A DNA stretch of 64,000 nucleotides. Origin: VAZQ01 sp963817135 (GTDB lineage: Bacteria; Pseudomonadota; Alphaproteobacteria; Rhizobiales; Xanthobacteraceae). Every line of letters starts with the position of its first letter. Positions within the stretch are counted from its first letter, which is position 1. The stretch lies in contig CAWFNG010000014.1 in assembly GCA_963817135.1 (NCBI GenBank), forward strand, positions 186,001 through 250,000. The letters run 5' to 3'. The notes beneath the pieces were generated by a model. It was not told the origin of the DNA, searched no databases, and worked only from the letters and a program-made list of their open reading frames with translations. This document shows, piece by piece, positions 33,064 to 41,874 of the stretch. A program made the translations under genes and the position numbers.

Positions 33064-34686
33064 TCAGCCCTTCACCAGCGCGCGGTAATCGAGCCTGCGG
33101 TGGAACCAGTATTGATAGCCGGAAACGTTCTTCTGCATGGCGACATTGACGTAGGGTTGATAAAGCGGGATGCGCGGAATGTCGGCAAAGGCAAGTTCGA
33201 CAAAGCCTTTTACGTCCTTATCATAGGTCGCCCGATCGCCTTCCGCCGCGGCGTTAACGGCTCCATCGATCAAGCTATCCATCTCCTTTGATTGATAGCT
33301 CATGGTGTTGAAGATGGAATTCTTGCCGTGATAGCACCAGATGAAGAAATACTCGGGGTAATCGAGCCAGCCCGAGAACACGTTGGTGTAGAGCGGCAAT
33401 ACCTTTTTATTGAGCTCCGTGCGCCAGGTTGCACCAGGAATCTTGTTGATGGTGCATTTGATGCCAATCTGCGCGAGGCTTTCCTGGGTGAGAACGCAGA
33501 GCGGCTCGTTGACTCCGGCAAAGCCCAGGTCGAACGAGAGTGTTGTTTCGAAGCCGTCGGCGTAGCCCGCTTCTGCCAGCAACTTCTTGGCCTTGGCAAG
33601 ATCGGTGGTGTAGCCGTGCGGCTGCGGCCAGGCGACTTCGGTCGGCGTGCCGGCAGGTGCACCGAACATTGGCTTGGCGAGGCCGAACAGCGCCGCGTCC
33701 ATGATCTTCTGATAAGGAATGGCGCAGGCTACGGCCTGGCGCACTTTGAGATTGTCGAACGGCGGCTGCTTTACGTTCATGCCGATATACTGGATGCCGT
33801 TGGAATAGGGCGTGGAAACGATGCTGAGCTTGCCGATATCCTTGAGCTCGACGAAATCCTTGTTCGGCAGATCGTAGGAAATGTCGGCGTCGCCGCGCTC
33901 GAGCAGCGCCCGTCGATTTCCGGAGGAAGGGACGATGCGCCAGATGATGCGCTTGACTTTCGGCAACGGTCCGCCGGCCCATTTGTCGTTGCGCTCGAGC
34001 ACGACCTCGGTACCGGCGTTCCAGCTCACCACCCGATAGGCGCCGCTTCCGGCGGTGTTCTGCTTGGTATATTCGAGACCCCACGGGTCTTTCTCGTTGG
34101 CGTGCTTCTTCACCAGCTCCGAATTGAGCACGCAGGGCACGACCACCGCGAGGTCGGGCAAAGTCAGACGATCCTTGCGCAGAAAGTCGATGCGGATGGT
34201 ATGGTCGTCGACAACCACGAACTGCTCGGCCTTGGTAAGCGAGCCCGCGCCCATCTGAAACGTCGGGAAGCCGCCCACCGTTACCGCGCGATCGAGCGAC
34301 CATTTGACATCTTTGGCGGTGACCGGGGTGCCGTCCTGGAAGGTCGCGTTTTTCTTGAGCTTGAACGTCACCGACATAGGGCCGGCATTCATGTCCTCGG
34401 CAAGCTCCATCTTGAACTTGTCGCGCTCGTAGTACTGCACGCCATTGGGCAGCGTTTTCATCTCATGGCTGATCAGCCGGTCGTAGCAATTCCACGACAC
34501 TTCGTAGCCCGGCACGTTGGTGCCGACGCCGTGAATGTCGATATTGTTGGGGCCGCTCTCGGACACGATGAGCAGCGTCTCCTGGCGCGACTGGGCCTTG
34601 GATGGCGACCAGACGGCAGGCGCCGCCGGCAGAACGCTGCCGGCAGCGAGCGCGGTCATGGACTTGAGAAACGCGCGACGCTGCAT
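33064..34686 (-). CDS. ABC transporter substrate-binding protein, family 5 (peptide/nickel type)
   Basis: About 540 aa from ATG 34686, chosen because GGGAGG lies 8 nt upstream and a signal peptide follows directly (MQRRAFLKSMTALAAGSVLP, Tat-like RRAFLKS). The family-5 fold shows NCYDRLISHE, VTAKDVKWSLDRAVTVGG, NTAGSGAYRVVSWNAGTEVV, VRQAVACAIPYQKIMD and EWRYxx-like end pieces. It delivers the ligand to the adjacent DppBC channel. It is first of an apparent six-gene operon (receptor, two permeases, ATPase, AtzG, AtzE) reading leftward. Its ligand is presumably the amide the hydrolases use. Confidence 0.92.
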   Translation of the reverse strand: MQRRAFLKSMTALAAGSVLPAAPAVWSPSKAQSRQETLLIVSESGPNNIDIHGVGTNVPGYEVSWNCYDRLISHEMKTLPNGVQYYERDKFKMELAEDMNAGPMSVTFKLKKNATFQDGTPVTAKDVKWSLDRAVTVGGFPTFQMGAGSLTKAEQFVVVDDHTIRIDFLRKDRLTLPDLAVVVPCVLNSELVKKHANEKDPWGLEYTKQNTAGSGAYRVVSWNAGTEVVLERNDKWAGGPLPKVKRIIWRIVPSSGNRRALLERGDADISYDLPNKDFVELKDIGKLSIVSTPYSNGIQYIGMNVKQPPFDNLKVRQAVACAIPYQKIMDAALFGLAKPMFGAPAGTPTEVAWPQPHGYTTDLAKAKKLLAEAGYADGFETTLSFDLGFAGVNEPLCVLTQESLAQIGIKCTINKIPGATWRTELNKKVLPLYTNVFSGWLDYPEYFFIWCYHGKNSIFNTMSYQSKEMDSLIDGAVNAAAEGDRATYDKDVKGFVELAFADIPRIPLYQPYVNVAMQKNVSGYQYWFHRRLDYRALVKG

Positions 34687-35143
34687 TGAAAAACCTCCCG
34701 TTCGGAATGGATCGCTCCGCGTTGCTTCCGCAAAGGTCGTGCCACAGGCTTCTGCGCCGCGGCGAGCTTTCGTAAACGACTGGGCAACAAGGCAAATCGA
34801 TCTGCGCACTACCAGCAAGGCGCTGAGCCAGCAATCGATGCGGCGGCTGGCGCGTTTGCTCCTGCTTAAACGTTAGGCATGGGTCCACAGAGATGCGCTC
34901 ACAATCCGCTGCTGCAAAGCCTGAATTTCGGATCACTCGAGCTCGCCAGCCCTGAAAGTGCCTGCTCGAAAACGCAGCGGCTGCCTAACAAAGAGGCATC
35001 GCCTGCCCATTCATTGGCGCACCATCGTGATCCCGCAGTGAATTCGCATTCGTCGTAAGGGGTCGGTGTGGCACAGCTGTTGCTAATTCACCTCCACAGG
35101 GTTCATCCGGGGACCAGCCAGCGAAGAATGGAGCGCGCCTTCC
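34687..35143. other. Divergent intergenic region between the amide-transporter and cyanate-transporter operons
   Basis: 457 bp with no credible gene, repeat or RNA. It lies between two operons read outward, so it must hold both promoters. I see no clear -35/-10 pair or long palindromic operator. SD-like sequences flank each side (GGGAGG before 34686, GGAG at about 35133). Confidence 0.5.
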
Positions 35144-36544
35144 ATGTCCACTTTCGATGATCCGTTCGACGCCAACCGCAAGCTTCCTCGGTTGGGATGC
35201 ACTTGCGGGCGCCACCGCAGCCAAGACGAGCATGAACAACGCGAGCATGAATTCGCGGCACAGCGGCAGCTGCGCTGCACGGCGAGCGAGAGCGACGACC
35301 TGCGCTATCAGGGGGTAGTCGCCTCGGCGGTCATGCGCGCCATATTTCCGAAGGACAGCGCGCGGCGTGCGTTCTTGAAGTCGGTCGGTGCCACAACAGC
35401 CCTTGCCGCGATTTCCCAGTTCTTCCCGCTCAAAACTGCGACCGATGCGTTTGCGCAGTCAGGCACCCTGGAAAAGAAGGATCTCAAGGTCGGCTTCATC
35501 CCGATCACCTGCGCGACGCCGATCATCATGGCGCATCCCATGGGCTTCTACAGCAAGCATGGCCTCAACGTAGAGGTGATCAAGACGGCAGGCTGGGCGG
35601 TCGTTCGCGACAAGACTATCAACAAGGAATACGACGCCGCGCACATGCTCTCGCCCATGCCGCTGGCGATAACGCTCGGCGCCGGCTCGAACCCGATCCC
35701 CTACACCATGCCGGCAGTCGAGAACATCAACGGCCAGGCCATCACGCTCGCGGTCAAGCACAAGGACAGGAACGATCCGAAGCTTTGGAAAGGCTTCAAG
35801 TTCGCGGTGCCGTTCGATTACTCCATGCACAATTATCTCCTGCGCTATTATGTCGCCGAACACGGCATCGATCCCGACAGCGACATTCAGATTCGCGCAA
35901 TACCCCCGCCGGAAATGGTTGCCAATCTGCGCGCGGACAACATCGACGGCTATCTCGGACCCGATCCTTTCAATCAACGCGCCGTTTATGACGGGGTCGG
36001 CTACATCCACTTGTTGTCGAAACAGTTGTGGGAAGGCCATCCATGCTGCGCCTTTGCGATTTCCAAGGAATTCGTTACGACGATGCCAAACACCTATATG
36101 GCGCTGCTCAAGGCAATCATCGATGCGACCGCGTTCGCCCACAAGGCGGAAAACCGCAAGCAAATCGCGGCGGCGATTGCGCCGGCCAATTATCTCAACC
36201 AGCCGGAAACAGTGCTCGAACAAATTCTCACCGGTACCTATGCCGACGGACTAGGCCAGGTGAAGCACGACCCGGAACGCATCGATTTCGACCCGTTCCC
36301 CTGGCAATCCTTTGCAATCTGGATCCTGACGCAGATGAAGCGATGGGGCCAGATCAAGGGCGACGTCGATTACAAATCCGTGGCCGCGCAAGTCTATCTC
36401 GCAACCGATACAGCCAGGCTGATGAAAGAAGTCGGGCTTGCGCCGCCGACCGCGAACTCCAAGAGCTTCAAGGTCATGGGCAAGGAATTCGATCCGGCCA
36501 AGCCCGACGAATACGTCCAGAGCTTCGCCATCAAACGGGTATGA
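35144..36544 (+). CDS. CmpA/NrtA-family ABC substrate-binding protein, probable cyanate/nitrate-type receptor
   Basis: 466 aa. The N-terminus carries a GCTCGRHRSQDEHE segment (residues ~18-32) ahead of a Tat-like signal RRAFLKSVGATTALAAISQF (~73-92); I kept the long start because this Cys-containing leader looks conserved. The mature protein shows KVGFIPITCATPIIMAHPMG, YDAAHMLSPMPLAITLGAGS and NLRADNIDGYLGPDPFNQRA, the NrtA/CmpA fold for small anions. Followed by a permease, an ATPase and cyanase, so cyanate is the best-supported ligand; nitrate or bicarbonate remain possible by family alone. Confidence 0.88.
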   Translation: MSTFDDPFDANRKLPRLGCTCGRHRSQDEHEQREHEFAAQRQLRCTASESDDLRYQGVVASAVMRAIFPKDSARRAFLKSVGATTALAAISQFFPLKTATDAFAQSGTLEKKDLKVGFIPITCATPIIMAHPMGFYSKHGLNVEVIKTAGWAVVRDKTINKEYDAAHMLSPMPLAITLGAGSNPIPYTMPAVENINGQAITLAVKHKDRNDPKLWKGFKFAVPFDYSMHNYLLRYYVAEHGIDPDSDIQIRAIPPPEMVANLRADNIDGYLGPDPFNQRAVYDGVGYIHLLSKQLWEGHPCCAFAISKEFVTTMPNTYMALLKAIIDATAFAHKAENRKQIAAAIAPANYLNQPETVLEQILTGTYADGLGQVKHDPERIDFDPFPWQSFAIWILTQMKRWGQIKGDVDYKSVAAQVYLATDTARLMKEVGLAPPTANSKSFKVMGKEFDPAKPDEYVQSFAIKRV

Positions 36545-36564
36545 CGCGCAGAGCATGCTTTGCC

Positions 36565-36686
36565 TGTCATTGTGGGGCGCCGCGAAGCGAAGCGGAGCGG
36601 CGAGCCCGGAATCTATGCTCCCGGCCGTGGTTATGGATTCCGGGCTCTCGGCCTCCACTTCGTTCCGGCCTCGCCCCGGAATGACA
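36565..36686. repeat. Dispersed inverted repeat (TGTCAT...ATGACA family), copy 1
   Basis: Terminal arms TGTCATTGTGGGGC and GCCCCGGAATGACA are imperfect complements. Internal pairs include CCCGGAATC / GATTCCGGG. The same element type is at 41765-41867. It separates the receptor gene from its permease inside one operon. Confidence 0.75.
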
Positions 36687-36742
36687 CCGCATTAGGTTCG
36701 AACTTTGAAGACGCTGGTCTAGCTGTTCGCGAGGAATGTATC

Positions 36743-37582
36743 TTGGGATCGCTGCTTGGACTGCGCGCTGCCGTGGTTTCGCTGCTGCTGTTCGGCTTGT
36801 TTGTCGGCGTCTGGCATCTCGCCACCAGCGGAGCCGGCAGTCCCGCAAACATGGACCCGGAATACGCCAAGCTCGTCGGCGCGAGCGCGAGCCAGGGCAA
36901 ATCGGCGATGCCGGGCCCGGCCGAAGTCGCTGCCAAGATCTGGCAGCACCTGCGCGACCCGTTCTATGACCGCGGATCGAACGACAAGGGGCTCGGCATT
37001 CAGCTCGCCTATTCCATTGCCCGGGTTGCGGCGGGCTACGCCATCGCGGTCGCGATCGCGATTCCGATCGGCTTTCTCATCGGCATGTCGCCGCTGATGA
37101 GCCGGGCGCTCGACCCGTTCATCCAGGTGCTCAAACCGATCTCGCCGCTCGCCTGGATGCCGCTCGCGCTCTACACCATAAAGGATTCCAGCCTCTCGTC
37201 GATTTTCGTGATCTTCATCTGCTCGCTCTGGCCGATGCTGATCAATACGGCATTCGGCGTGGCCGCCGTCCGGCGGGAATGGCTCAATGTGGCGCGCACG
37301 CTGGAAGTCGGCGTGTTCCGGCGCGCCTTCACCATCATCCTGCCGGCGGCGGCGCCGACTATCCTGACCGGCATGCGCATATCGATTGGAATAGCCTGGC
37401 TCGTGATCGTGGCGGCGGAAATGCTCGTGGGCGGGACCGGCATCGGCTATTTCGTCTGGAACGAGTGGAACAATCTGTCCATCACCAACGTGATCACGGC
37501 GATTCTGGTGATCGGAGTGGTCGGCATGGTGCTCGACCAGTTGCTTGCGCGCGCGACACGCCTCGTGACCTTTCCGGAGTAA
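36743..37582 (+). CDS. ABC transporter permease, NrtB/CmpB type
   Basis: About 279 aa from a TTG at 36743. GAGGA lies 7 nt upstream, and the first TM (AAVVSLLLFGLFVGVWHLA) begins within ten codons. An open frame extends back to 36560 but runs through the repeat. Family marks: GIQLAYSIARVAAGYAIAV, PFIQVLKPISPLAWMPLALY and the EAA loop NVARTLEVGVFRRAFTIILP, then ISIGIAWLVIVAAEMLVGG. It forms the membrane channel of the cyanate/nitrate-type importer. The ATPase starts 6 bp downstream. Alternative ATG at 36736 is out of frame. Confidence 0.88.
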   Translation: MGSLLGLRAAVVSLLLFGLFVGVWHLATSGAGSPANMDPEYAKLVGASASQGKSAMPGPAEVAAKIWQHLRDPFYDRGSNDKGLGIQLAYSIARVAAGYAIAVAIAIPIGFLIGMSPLMSRALDPFIQVLKPISPLAWMPLALYTIKDSSLSSIFVIFICSLWPMLINTAFGVAAVRREWLNVARTLEVGVFRRAFTIILPAAAPTILTGMRISIGIAWLVIVAAEMLVGGTGIGYFVWNEWNNLSITNVITAILVIGVVGMVLDQLLARATRLVTFPE

Positions 37583-37588
37583 TCGCCG

Positions 37589-38566
37589 GTGGACAGGTTC
37601 CTCTCGATCGAAGGCATCACCAAGCGTTATGCGGCAGCGGGCGGCGCGGTGACCACTGTTTTTGCTGATCTGTGGTTGTCCATGGCGCGCGGCGAATTCA
37701 CCTGCATCATCGGCCATTCCGGTTGCGGCAAGACGACGGTGCTCAATCTGCTCGCCGGGCTGGATGAGCCTTCGGAAGGCGCCGTGATCGTCGACAACCA
37801 GGCGATCGAGGGGCCGAGCCTCGACCGTGCCGTGATTTTTCAGAGTCATGCATTGCTTCCCTGGCTGACGGTGAAAGGCAATGTCGGCTACGCGGTCTCC
37901 TCGAAATGGCGCAAATGGAAGCGAGCGGAGATCGATGGTCACGCGCAGAAATTCATCGATCTCGTCGGCCTCACCGGAGCGGAACGCAAGCGCCCGGCCG
38001 AGCTTTCGGGCGGCATGAAGCAACGGGTCGGCATTGCGCGGGCGCTGTCGATCGAGCCGAAGATCATGCTGATGGACGAGCCGTTCTCGGCACTCGATGC
38101 CCTTACCCGCGGCACGCTGCAGGATGAAGTGCGGCGCATCTGCCTGGAAACCGGCCAGACCGTGTTCATGATCACCCATGATGTCGACGAGGCAATCTAT
38201 CTCGCCGACCGTATCGTGCTGATGACCAACGGCCCCGACGCTGTGCTTGCCGAGATCGTGGAAAACCCACTGCCCAAGCAGCGTCAGCGCGACCATGTCC
38301 ACCGCCATCCGCTCTACTACGGCGTGCGCAATCACATCATCGACTTCCTGATCAGCCGCAGTAAAAACTTTGGCGAGGAAATGACGGCTAAACACTACGA
38401 CCGCCGGCACGTGCCCGTAGTGCGGCCGGGTGCGCCCGAACCGGTGGTGGCGAGCGCGAGCGCCGCACCAGGAATTCGATCCGCCAGCGTGCCAGGGCAG
38501 CCGGCGCCGGAAAGTCAGCGGCCGCAGCGCGAGCTTGGCTTCACGCCGCTGATCTCTCGCACGTGA
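37589..38566 (+). CDS. ABC transporter ATPase, NrtD/CynD type
   Basis: 325 aa from GTG 37589. Walker A GHSGCGKTT (about 43-51), Q-loop VIFQSHALLPWLTV, signature LSGGMKQRVGIARAL, Walker B IMLMDEPFSALD and the switch His in MITHDVDEA are all present. The C-terminal ~70 residues, rich in Pro/Arg (HVPVVRPGAPEP), extend beyond the usual 260-aa length and are unlike the family; they may be disordered. The importer is completed by the receptor and permease upstream; cyanase is the next gene (79 bp). Confidence 0.9.
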   Translation: MDRFLSIEGITKRYAAAGGAVTTVFADLWLSMARGEFTCIIGHSGCGKTTVLNLLAGLDEPSEGAVIVDNQAIEGPSLDRAVIFQSHALLPWLTVKGNVGYAVSSKWRKWKRAEIDGHAQKFIDLVGLTGAERKRPAELSGGMKQRVGIARALSIEPKIMLMDEPFSALDALTRGTLQDEVRRICLETGQTVFMITHDVDEAIYLADRIVLMTNGPDAVLAEIVENPLPKQRQRDHVHRHPLYYGVRNHIIDFLISRSKNFGEEMTAKHYDRRHVPVVRPGAPEPVVASASAAPGIRSASVPGQPAPESQRPQRELGFTPLISRT

Positions 38567-38645
38567 CGCAAGCGTGACGAAGCGGTTTTGCAGCGCGAGA
38601 GAAATAGATGTCGATTCTTCCTCACAATCAGCAATGGAGACGCCG

Positions 38646-39134
38646 ATGCAAAGAAGCGAGCTCACGGAGAAAATTCTCCAGGTCAAGCGCGAGAAGGGGT
38701 GGAGCTGGAAATACATCCATCAGCAAATCGGCGGCTATTCACCTGTGCTGCTGGTGGGCGCGTTGTTGGGCCAGATGAAACTCACCAAGCCGCAGGTCGC
38801 CAAGGCGGGCGATCTGTTCGGGCTCTCCAAGGCGGAAACGGCGCTGCTCAACGAAGTACCCATGCGCGGCGCCGGCGTCCCGATGCCGCCCACCGACCCG
38901 CTGATTTACCGCTTTTACGAACTGGTGATGGTGAACGGCCCGGCCTGGAAGGCGCTGATCGAGGAGGAATTCGGCGACGGTATCATGTCGGCCATCGATT
39001 TTGACATGCAGATCGAGCGGCTGCCCAATCCGAAGGGCGACCGCGTAAAAATCACGATGTCGGGCAAGTTCCTGCCGTACAAATATTACGAAAATTCCGG
39101 TAACGTGCCGGAATACGGCTACAAGGAAGAGTGA
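38646..39134 (+). CDS. cynS: Cyanate hydratase (cyanase)
   Basis: 162 aa from ATG 38646, which has GGAG 6 nt upstream (an ATG at 38634 is also in frame). Cyanase turns cyanate and bicarbonate into ammonia and two CO2 through carbamate, and works as a decamer. The catalytic triad known from E. coli (Arg96, Glu99, Ser122) appears here as Arg89 and Glu92 (IYRFYELVMVNG) and Ser115 (DGIMSAIDFD). N-terminal helical domain: SELTEKILQVKREKGWSWKY. The C-terminal tail PEYGYKEE is longer than in E. coli. The upstream ABC importer makes a cynABDS-like operon; no cynR regulator is adjacent. Confidence 0.95.
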   Translation: MQRSELTEKILQVKREKGWSWKYIHQQIGGYSPVLLVGALLGQMKLTKPQVAKAGDLFGLSKAETALLNEVPMRGAGVPMPPTDPLIYRFYELVMVNGPAWKALIEEEFGDGIMSAIDFDMQIERLPNPKGDRVKITMSGKFLPYKYYENSGNVPEYGYKEE

Positions 39135-39138
39135 AGCG

Positions 39139-39682
39139 CTATTGCGGCGGTTCCAATGAAAGCGGCGCGCTATCGTCGCGCCGCTGAACATCACGGGCTC
39201 TGGTGCGCACGATTGCCGACCGGCGGCTCGCCGGGATGCCGAGGCCGGAATCTGCCTGTGCTGTCAACCCATATGTCAGTGCGTTGGGATCGGAGTACCA
39301 GGTCGTGGAAACGCCGCGCAGTTCCTGCTCGGCCGATTGCAAGGCCGCAATCGTGTCGGCTGCCTGTCGTTGCGCGAAAGTAAGCTCTCTCACCTGCTTC
39401 TTGAGCGAGTTCGACCTCCCGCACCAGGCGAGCGATCACTGCCTCAGGTGTCTCGACGCTGCTGGCCTCTTCAGTTGGCGCATCGGATCGCGTTGCGGTC
39501 GTGTTGGTCCATGCCAAGGCCAAGGCGCTGATGACGCCGGCAATGAGCGCGAGCAGCATCAAAGTCGAAAGTCGGAATCCACGGGGATGTGCATCATTGG
39601 CGGCATCGGGCTGTTCGCATTCGAACTCCTGGTCGAACGCGTCAAGCCTCGGCATCACCTTCGCGGCAACGCTAGCAGACAT
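39139..39682 (-). pseudogene. Single-pass membrane protein with coiled coil, split by a +1 frameshift
   Basis: The start is ATG 39682 (MSASVAAKVMPRLDAFDQEF). One TM segment (LSTLMLLALIAGVISALALAW) follows at about residues 38-58, then a helical stretch VIARLVREVELAQ. At about 39385-39400 the sensible reading moves one base on (QVRELTFAQRQAADTIAALQ), ending TAG at 39139-39141 with RRDDSAPLSLEPPQ. The repaired length would be about 180 aa. No family recognised; it looks like a small envelope protein. It faces cynS tail-to-tail with 4 bp between. Confidence 0.55.
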
Positions 39683-39878
39683 CACATTACGCCCCGCACT
39701 CCGAGACCCCGAGGGCTCTCCCCGACGCCACATTCCTGGCGCCACGGCGCCGCCCTCGGAAGCCCCTATCATGCGCCGATAAGCCCGATAACTCAAGGTT
39801 CTGCCCGGCGCTTAGGTATTGGAATAGCAGCCCTCCGCGGCGGCATTGGGGCGAATGTGGGGCTGGAGATAGCTGCGC

Positions 39879-39986
39879 GTAGCCCGGATGGAGCCAAGGG
39901 GCCGGCGCAAAGCGCCGCCCGATGACAGGCTCCGCGTAATCCGGGAGCAGCCTTTCCCGCATTGCGCTTCGCTCCATGCGGGCTAC
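39879..39986. repeat. Dispersed REP/BIME-like repeat (GTAGCCCG family), copy 2
   Basis: The unit starts GTAGCCCGGATGGAGCC, contains GGCGCAAAGCGCC, and ends GCTTCGCTCCATGCGGGCTAC. It lies in the 340-bp gap between the membrane-protein start (39682) and the dehydrogenase (40023), which otherwise shows nothing I can identify. Confidence 0.8.
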
Positions 39987-40022
39987 AGCTATCGTTTCGC
40001 TGCAAGCGGGAGGAGAACGGAT

Positions 40023-40922
40023 ATGGACATTGGCTTCATCGGTCTCGGCCAGATGGGCTTCCACATGGCCCGCCGGCTCACCGAGGCAGGTCACCGGGTA
40101 TTGGTTTTCGATACCCGGCGCGAGGCAATGGAACGTCTCACCGCCTTAGGTGCGCACGCGCGGGGTTCGGCGCGCGCGCTTGCCGACGAAGTCGAGACCG
40201 TCATGGCGAGCCTGCCAACGCCGGAGATCGTCTTTGCCGTCGCGACCGGGGCTGGAGGCATTATCGAAGGCAAGCGGGTGCGTCGGTTCGTCGACCTCTC
40301 CACCACGGGAGCGGTCATGGCACGGCGCATTTTCGATTGCCTCAAAGCGCGCGGCATCGTGCAGATCGACGGTCCCGTAAGCGGCGGCGTTACCGGAGCC
40401 GCAAAGGGTACGCTCGCGGTGATGGTTTCCGGACCGCGCAACGAGATCGCAGTCGTCGAGCCGGCGCTGTCGGCGATCGGCAAGATTTTCTATATCGGAG
40501 AGCAGCCCGGAGCCGGGCAGACCATGAAACTCTGCAACAACTTTTTGTCCGCGACCGCCATGACCGCCACCTCGGAAGCCATGGTGATGGGCGTGAAAGC
40601 CGGGCTCGATCCGCGCATCATGCTCGACGTGATCAATGCCGGGACGGGCAGGAACACTGCCACCGAGGACAAGTTCGGACGCGTCATCCTGCCGCGACTG
40701 TTCAACCTGGGCTTCACCACCGGATTGATGGCCAAGGACGTCAAGCTCTGTCTGGCGGAAGGAAAAGCTCTCGGCGTGCCCATGCCGGTGGCGGAAGCGG
40801 TCGAGCGAATGCTGGCGACAGCCTGCGACGAGATCGGACCCGACAAGGACCTGACCACCGTGGTGCAGATCGTCGAGCACCGCGCCGGCGTCGAAGTGCG
40901 CGCCCCGGGCGATAAGCAGTAG
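40023..40922 (+). CDS. NAD(P)-dependent beta-hydroxyacid dehydrogenase (3-hydroxyisobutyrate dehydrogenase family)
   Basis: 299 aa. Starts MDIGFIGLGQMGFHMARRLT, the family's dinucleotide motif. Then VDLSTTGAVMARR, the substrate-binding block DGPVSGGVTGAAKGTLAVMVSG, and the catalytic Lys in GAGQTMKLCNNFLSATAM (about residue 168). Members oxidise 3-hydroxyisobutyrate, tartronate semialdehyde and similar acids; the exact one here is open. SD GGAGGAG lies just before the ATG. It is followed 18 bp later by the lactonase-like gene and probably shares its transcript. Confidence 0.9.
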   Translation: MDIGFIGLGQMGFHMARRLTEAGHRVLVFDTRREAMERLTALGAHARGSARALADEVETVMASLPTPEIVFAVATGAGGIIEGKRVRRFVDLSTTGAVMARRIFDCLKARGIVQIDGPVSGGVTGAAKGTLAVMVSGPRNEIAVVEPALSAIGKIFYIGEQPGAGQTMKLCNNFLSATAMTATSEAMVMGVKAGLDPRIMLDVINAGTGRNTATEDKFGRVILPRLFNLGFTTGLMAKDVKLCLAEGKALGVPMPVAEAVERMLATACDEIGPDKDLTTVVQIVEHRAGVEVRAPGDKQ

Positions 40923-40940
40923 AAGACGGGGAGCAGCGCT

Positions 40941-41741
40941 GTGAGCGGCGAGGACCTGCACGAAATCTATGCTGTCCGTTACGGGCATCACGCACGCAAA
41001 GCGGCCGAGAATTACATCGGCGGCGATCCCCACGACATCCTGCAGCCGCTCGACTTTTATGTATGGGCGATCGTCGGATCGTCAGGCGCCATCGTGCTCG
41101 ATACCGGCTTCGACGCGACGATGGGAAAAAAGCGCCAGCGCGAGATGATCAAGCCAGTGGCGGAAGGGCTCAAGGCCATCGGGATCGATCCAATCCAGGT
41201 GGAGAGCGTCATTGTCAGTCATATGCATTACGACCATGTCGGCAACTACGATCTGTTCCCGCGTGCCCGTTATCATCTGCAGGACTGCGAGATGAGCTAT
41301 GCCACCGGCCGCTACATGTGCCATGCCGCCATGCGGCTGCCGTTCGAGGTCGACGACGTGGTGGCGATGGTGCGCAAAGTCTTCGCCGGACGCGTCGCCT
41401 TTCACGATGGCGACGATGAGATCGCGCCCGGGATCACCGTTCACCATATCGGCGGGCATTCCAAGGGATTGCAAAGCGTGCGGGTAAAAACCCGACGCGG
41501 ATATGTGGTGCTGGCGGCCGATGCCGCCCACCTCTACGCGCATCTCGAAACGAGACGCATCTTCCCCATCACCTATAACGTGGCCGAAGTGCTCGAGGGC
41601 TATGGCAGGCTCGAAAGGCTCGCGACGTCCCCGGCCCACATCGTGCCAGGCCATGACCCGCTGGTTCTGTGCCGCTATCCCGCCGCCAAGCCGGGGCTGG
41701 AAGGCTGGGTGGCGCGCTTGGATGTCGATCCGAACGCATGA
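40941..41741 (+). CDS. Metallo-beta-lactamase-fold hydrolase, N-acyl homoserine lactonase-like
   Basis: 266 aa from GTG 40941. The metal-binding motif HxHxDH is SHMHYDHVGN (His94, His96, Asp98, His99). Further ligands fit HIGGHSKGLQSVRV, LAADAAHLYAHLE and the late HIVPGHDPLV. The overall length and layout resemble AHL-lactonase-family enzymes that open lactone rings. Given the dehydrogenase just upstream, hydrolysis of a metabolic lactone is at least as likely as quorum quenching. Confidence 0.85.
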   Translation: MSGEDLHEIYAVRYGHHARKAAENYIGGDPHDILQPLDFYVWAIVGSSGAIVLDTGFDATMGKKRQREMIKPVAEGLKAIGIDPIQVESVIVSHMHYDHVGNYDLFPRARYHLQDCEMSYATGRYMCHAAMRLPFEVDDVVAMVRKVFAGRVAFHDGDDEIAPGITVHHIGGHSKGLQSVRVKTRRGYVVLAADAAHLYAHLETRRIFPITYNVAEVLEGYGRLERLATSPAHIVPGHDPLVLCRYPAAKPGLEGWVARLDVDPNA

Positions 41742-41764
41742 TCCGTTGACGCGCCGCTATGCAC

Positions 41765-41867
41765 TGTCATTCCGGGGCAAGGCCGAAGGCCGAGAACCCG
41801 GAATCCATAACCCCGATTCGTGATTATGGATTCCGGGCTCGCCACTTCGTGGCGCCCCGGAATGACG
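41765..41867. repeat. Dispersed inverted repeat (TGTCAT...ATGACA family), copy 2
   Basis: Arms TGTCATTCCGGGGC and GCCCCGGAATGAC are near-perfect complements. Internal pair CCCGGAATCCATAA / TTATGGATTCCGGG also folds. It lies between convergent gene ends and could serve as a bidirectional terminator. Confidence 0.8.
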
Positions 41868-41874
41868 GGTGAGT

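Noticed and set aside
36719..38716. 665-codon open frame on the minus strand
   Set aside because: Antisense to the cyanate-type permease and ATPase, whose motifs are clear; the translation is His/Arg-rich without recognisable domains.
40941..41741. Quorum-quenching lactonase as a firm call
   Set aside because: The HxHxDH motif fits many metallo-hydrolases, and the neighbouring dehydrogenase favours a metabolic lactone; only the fold is supported.
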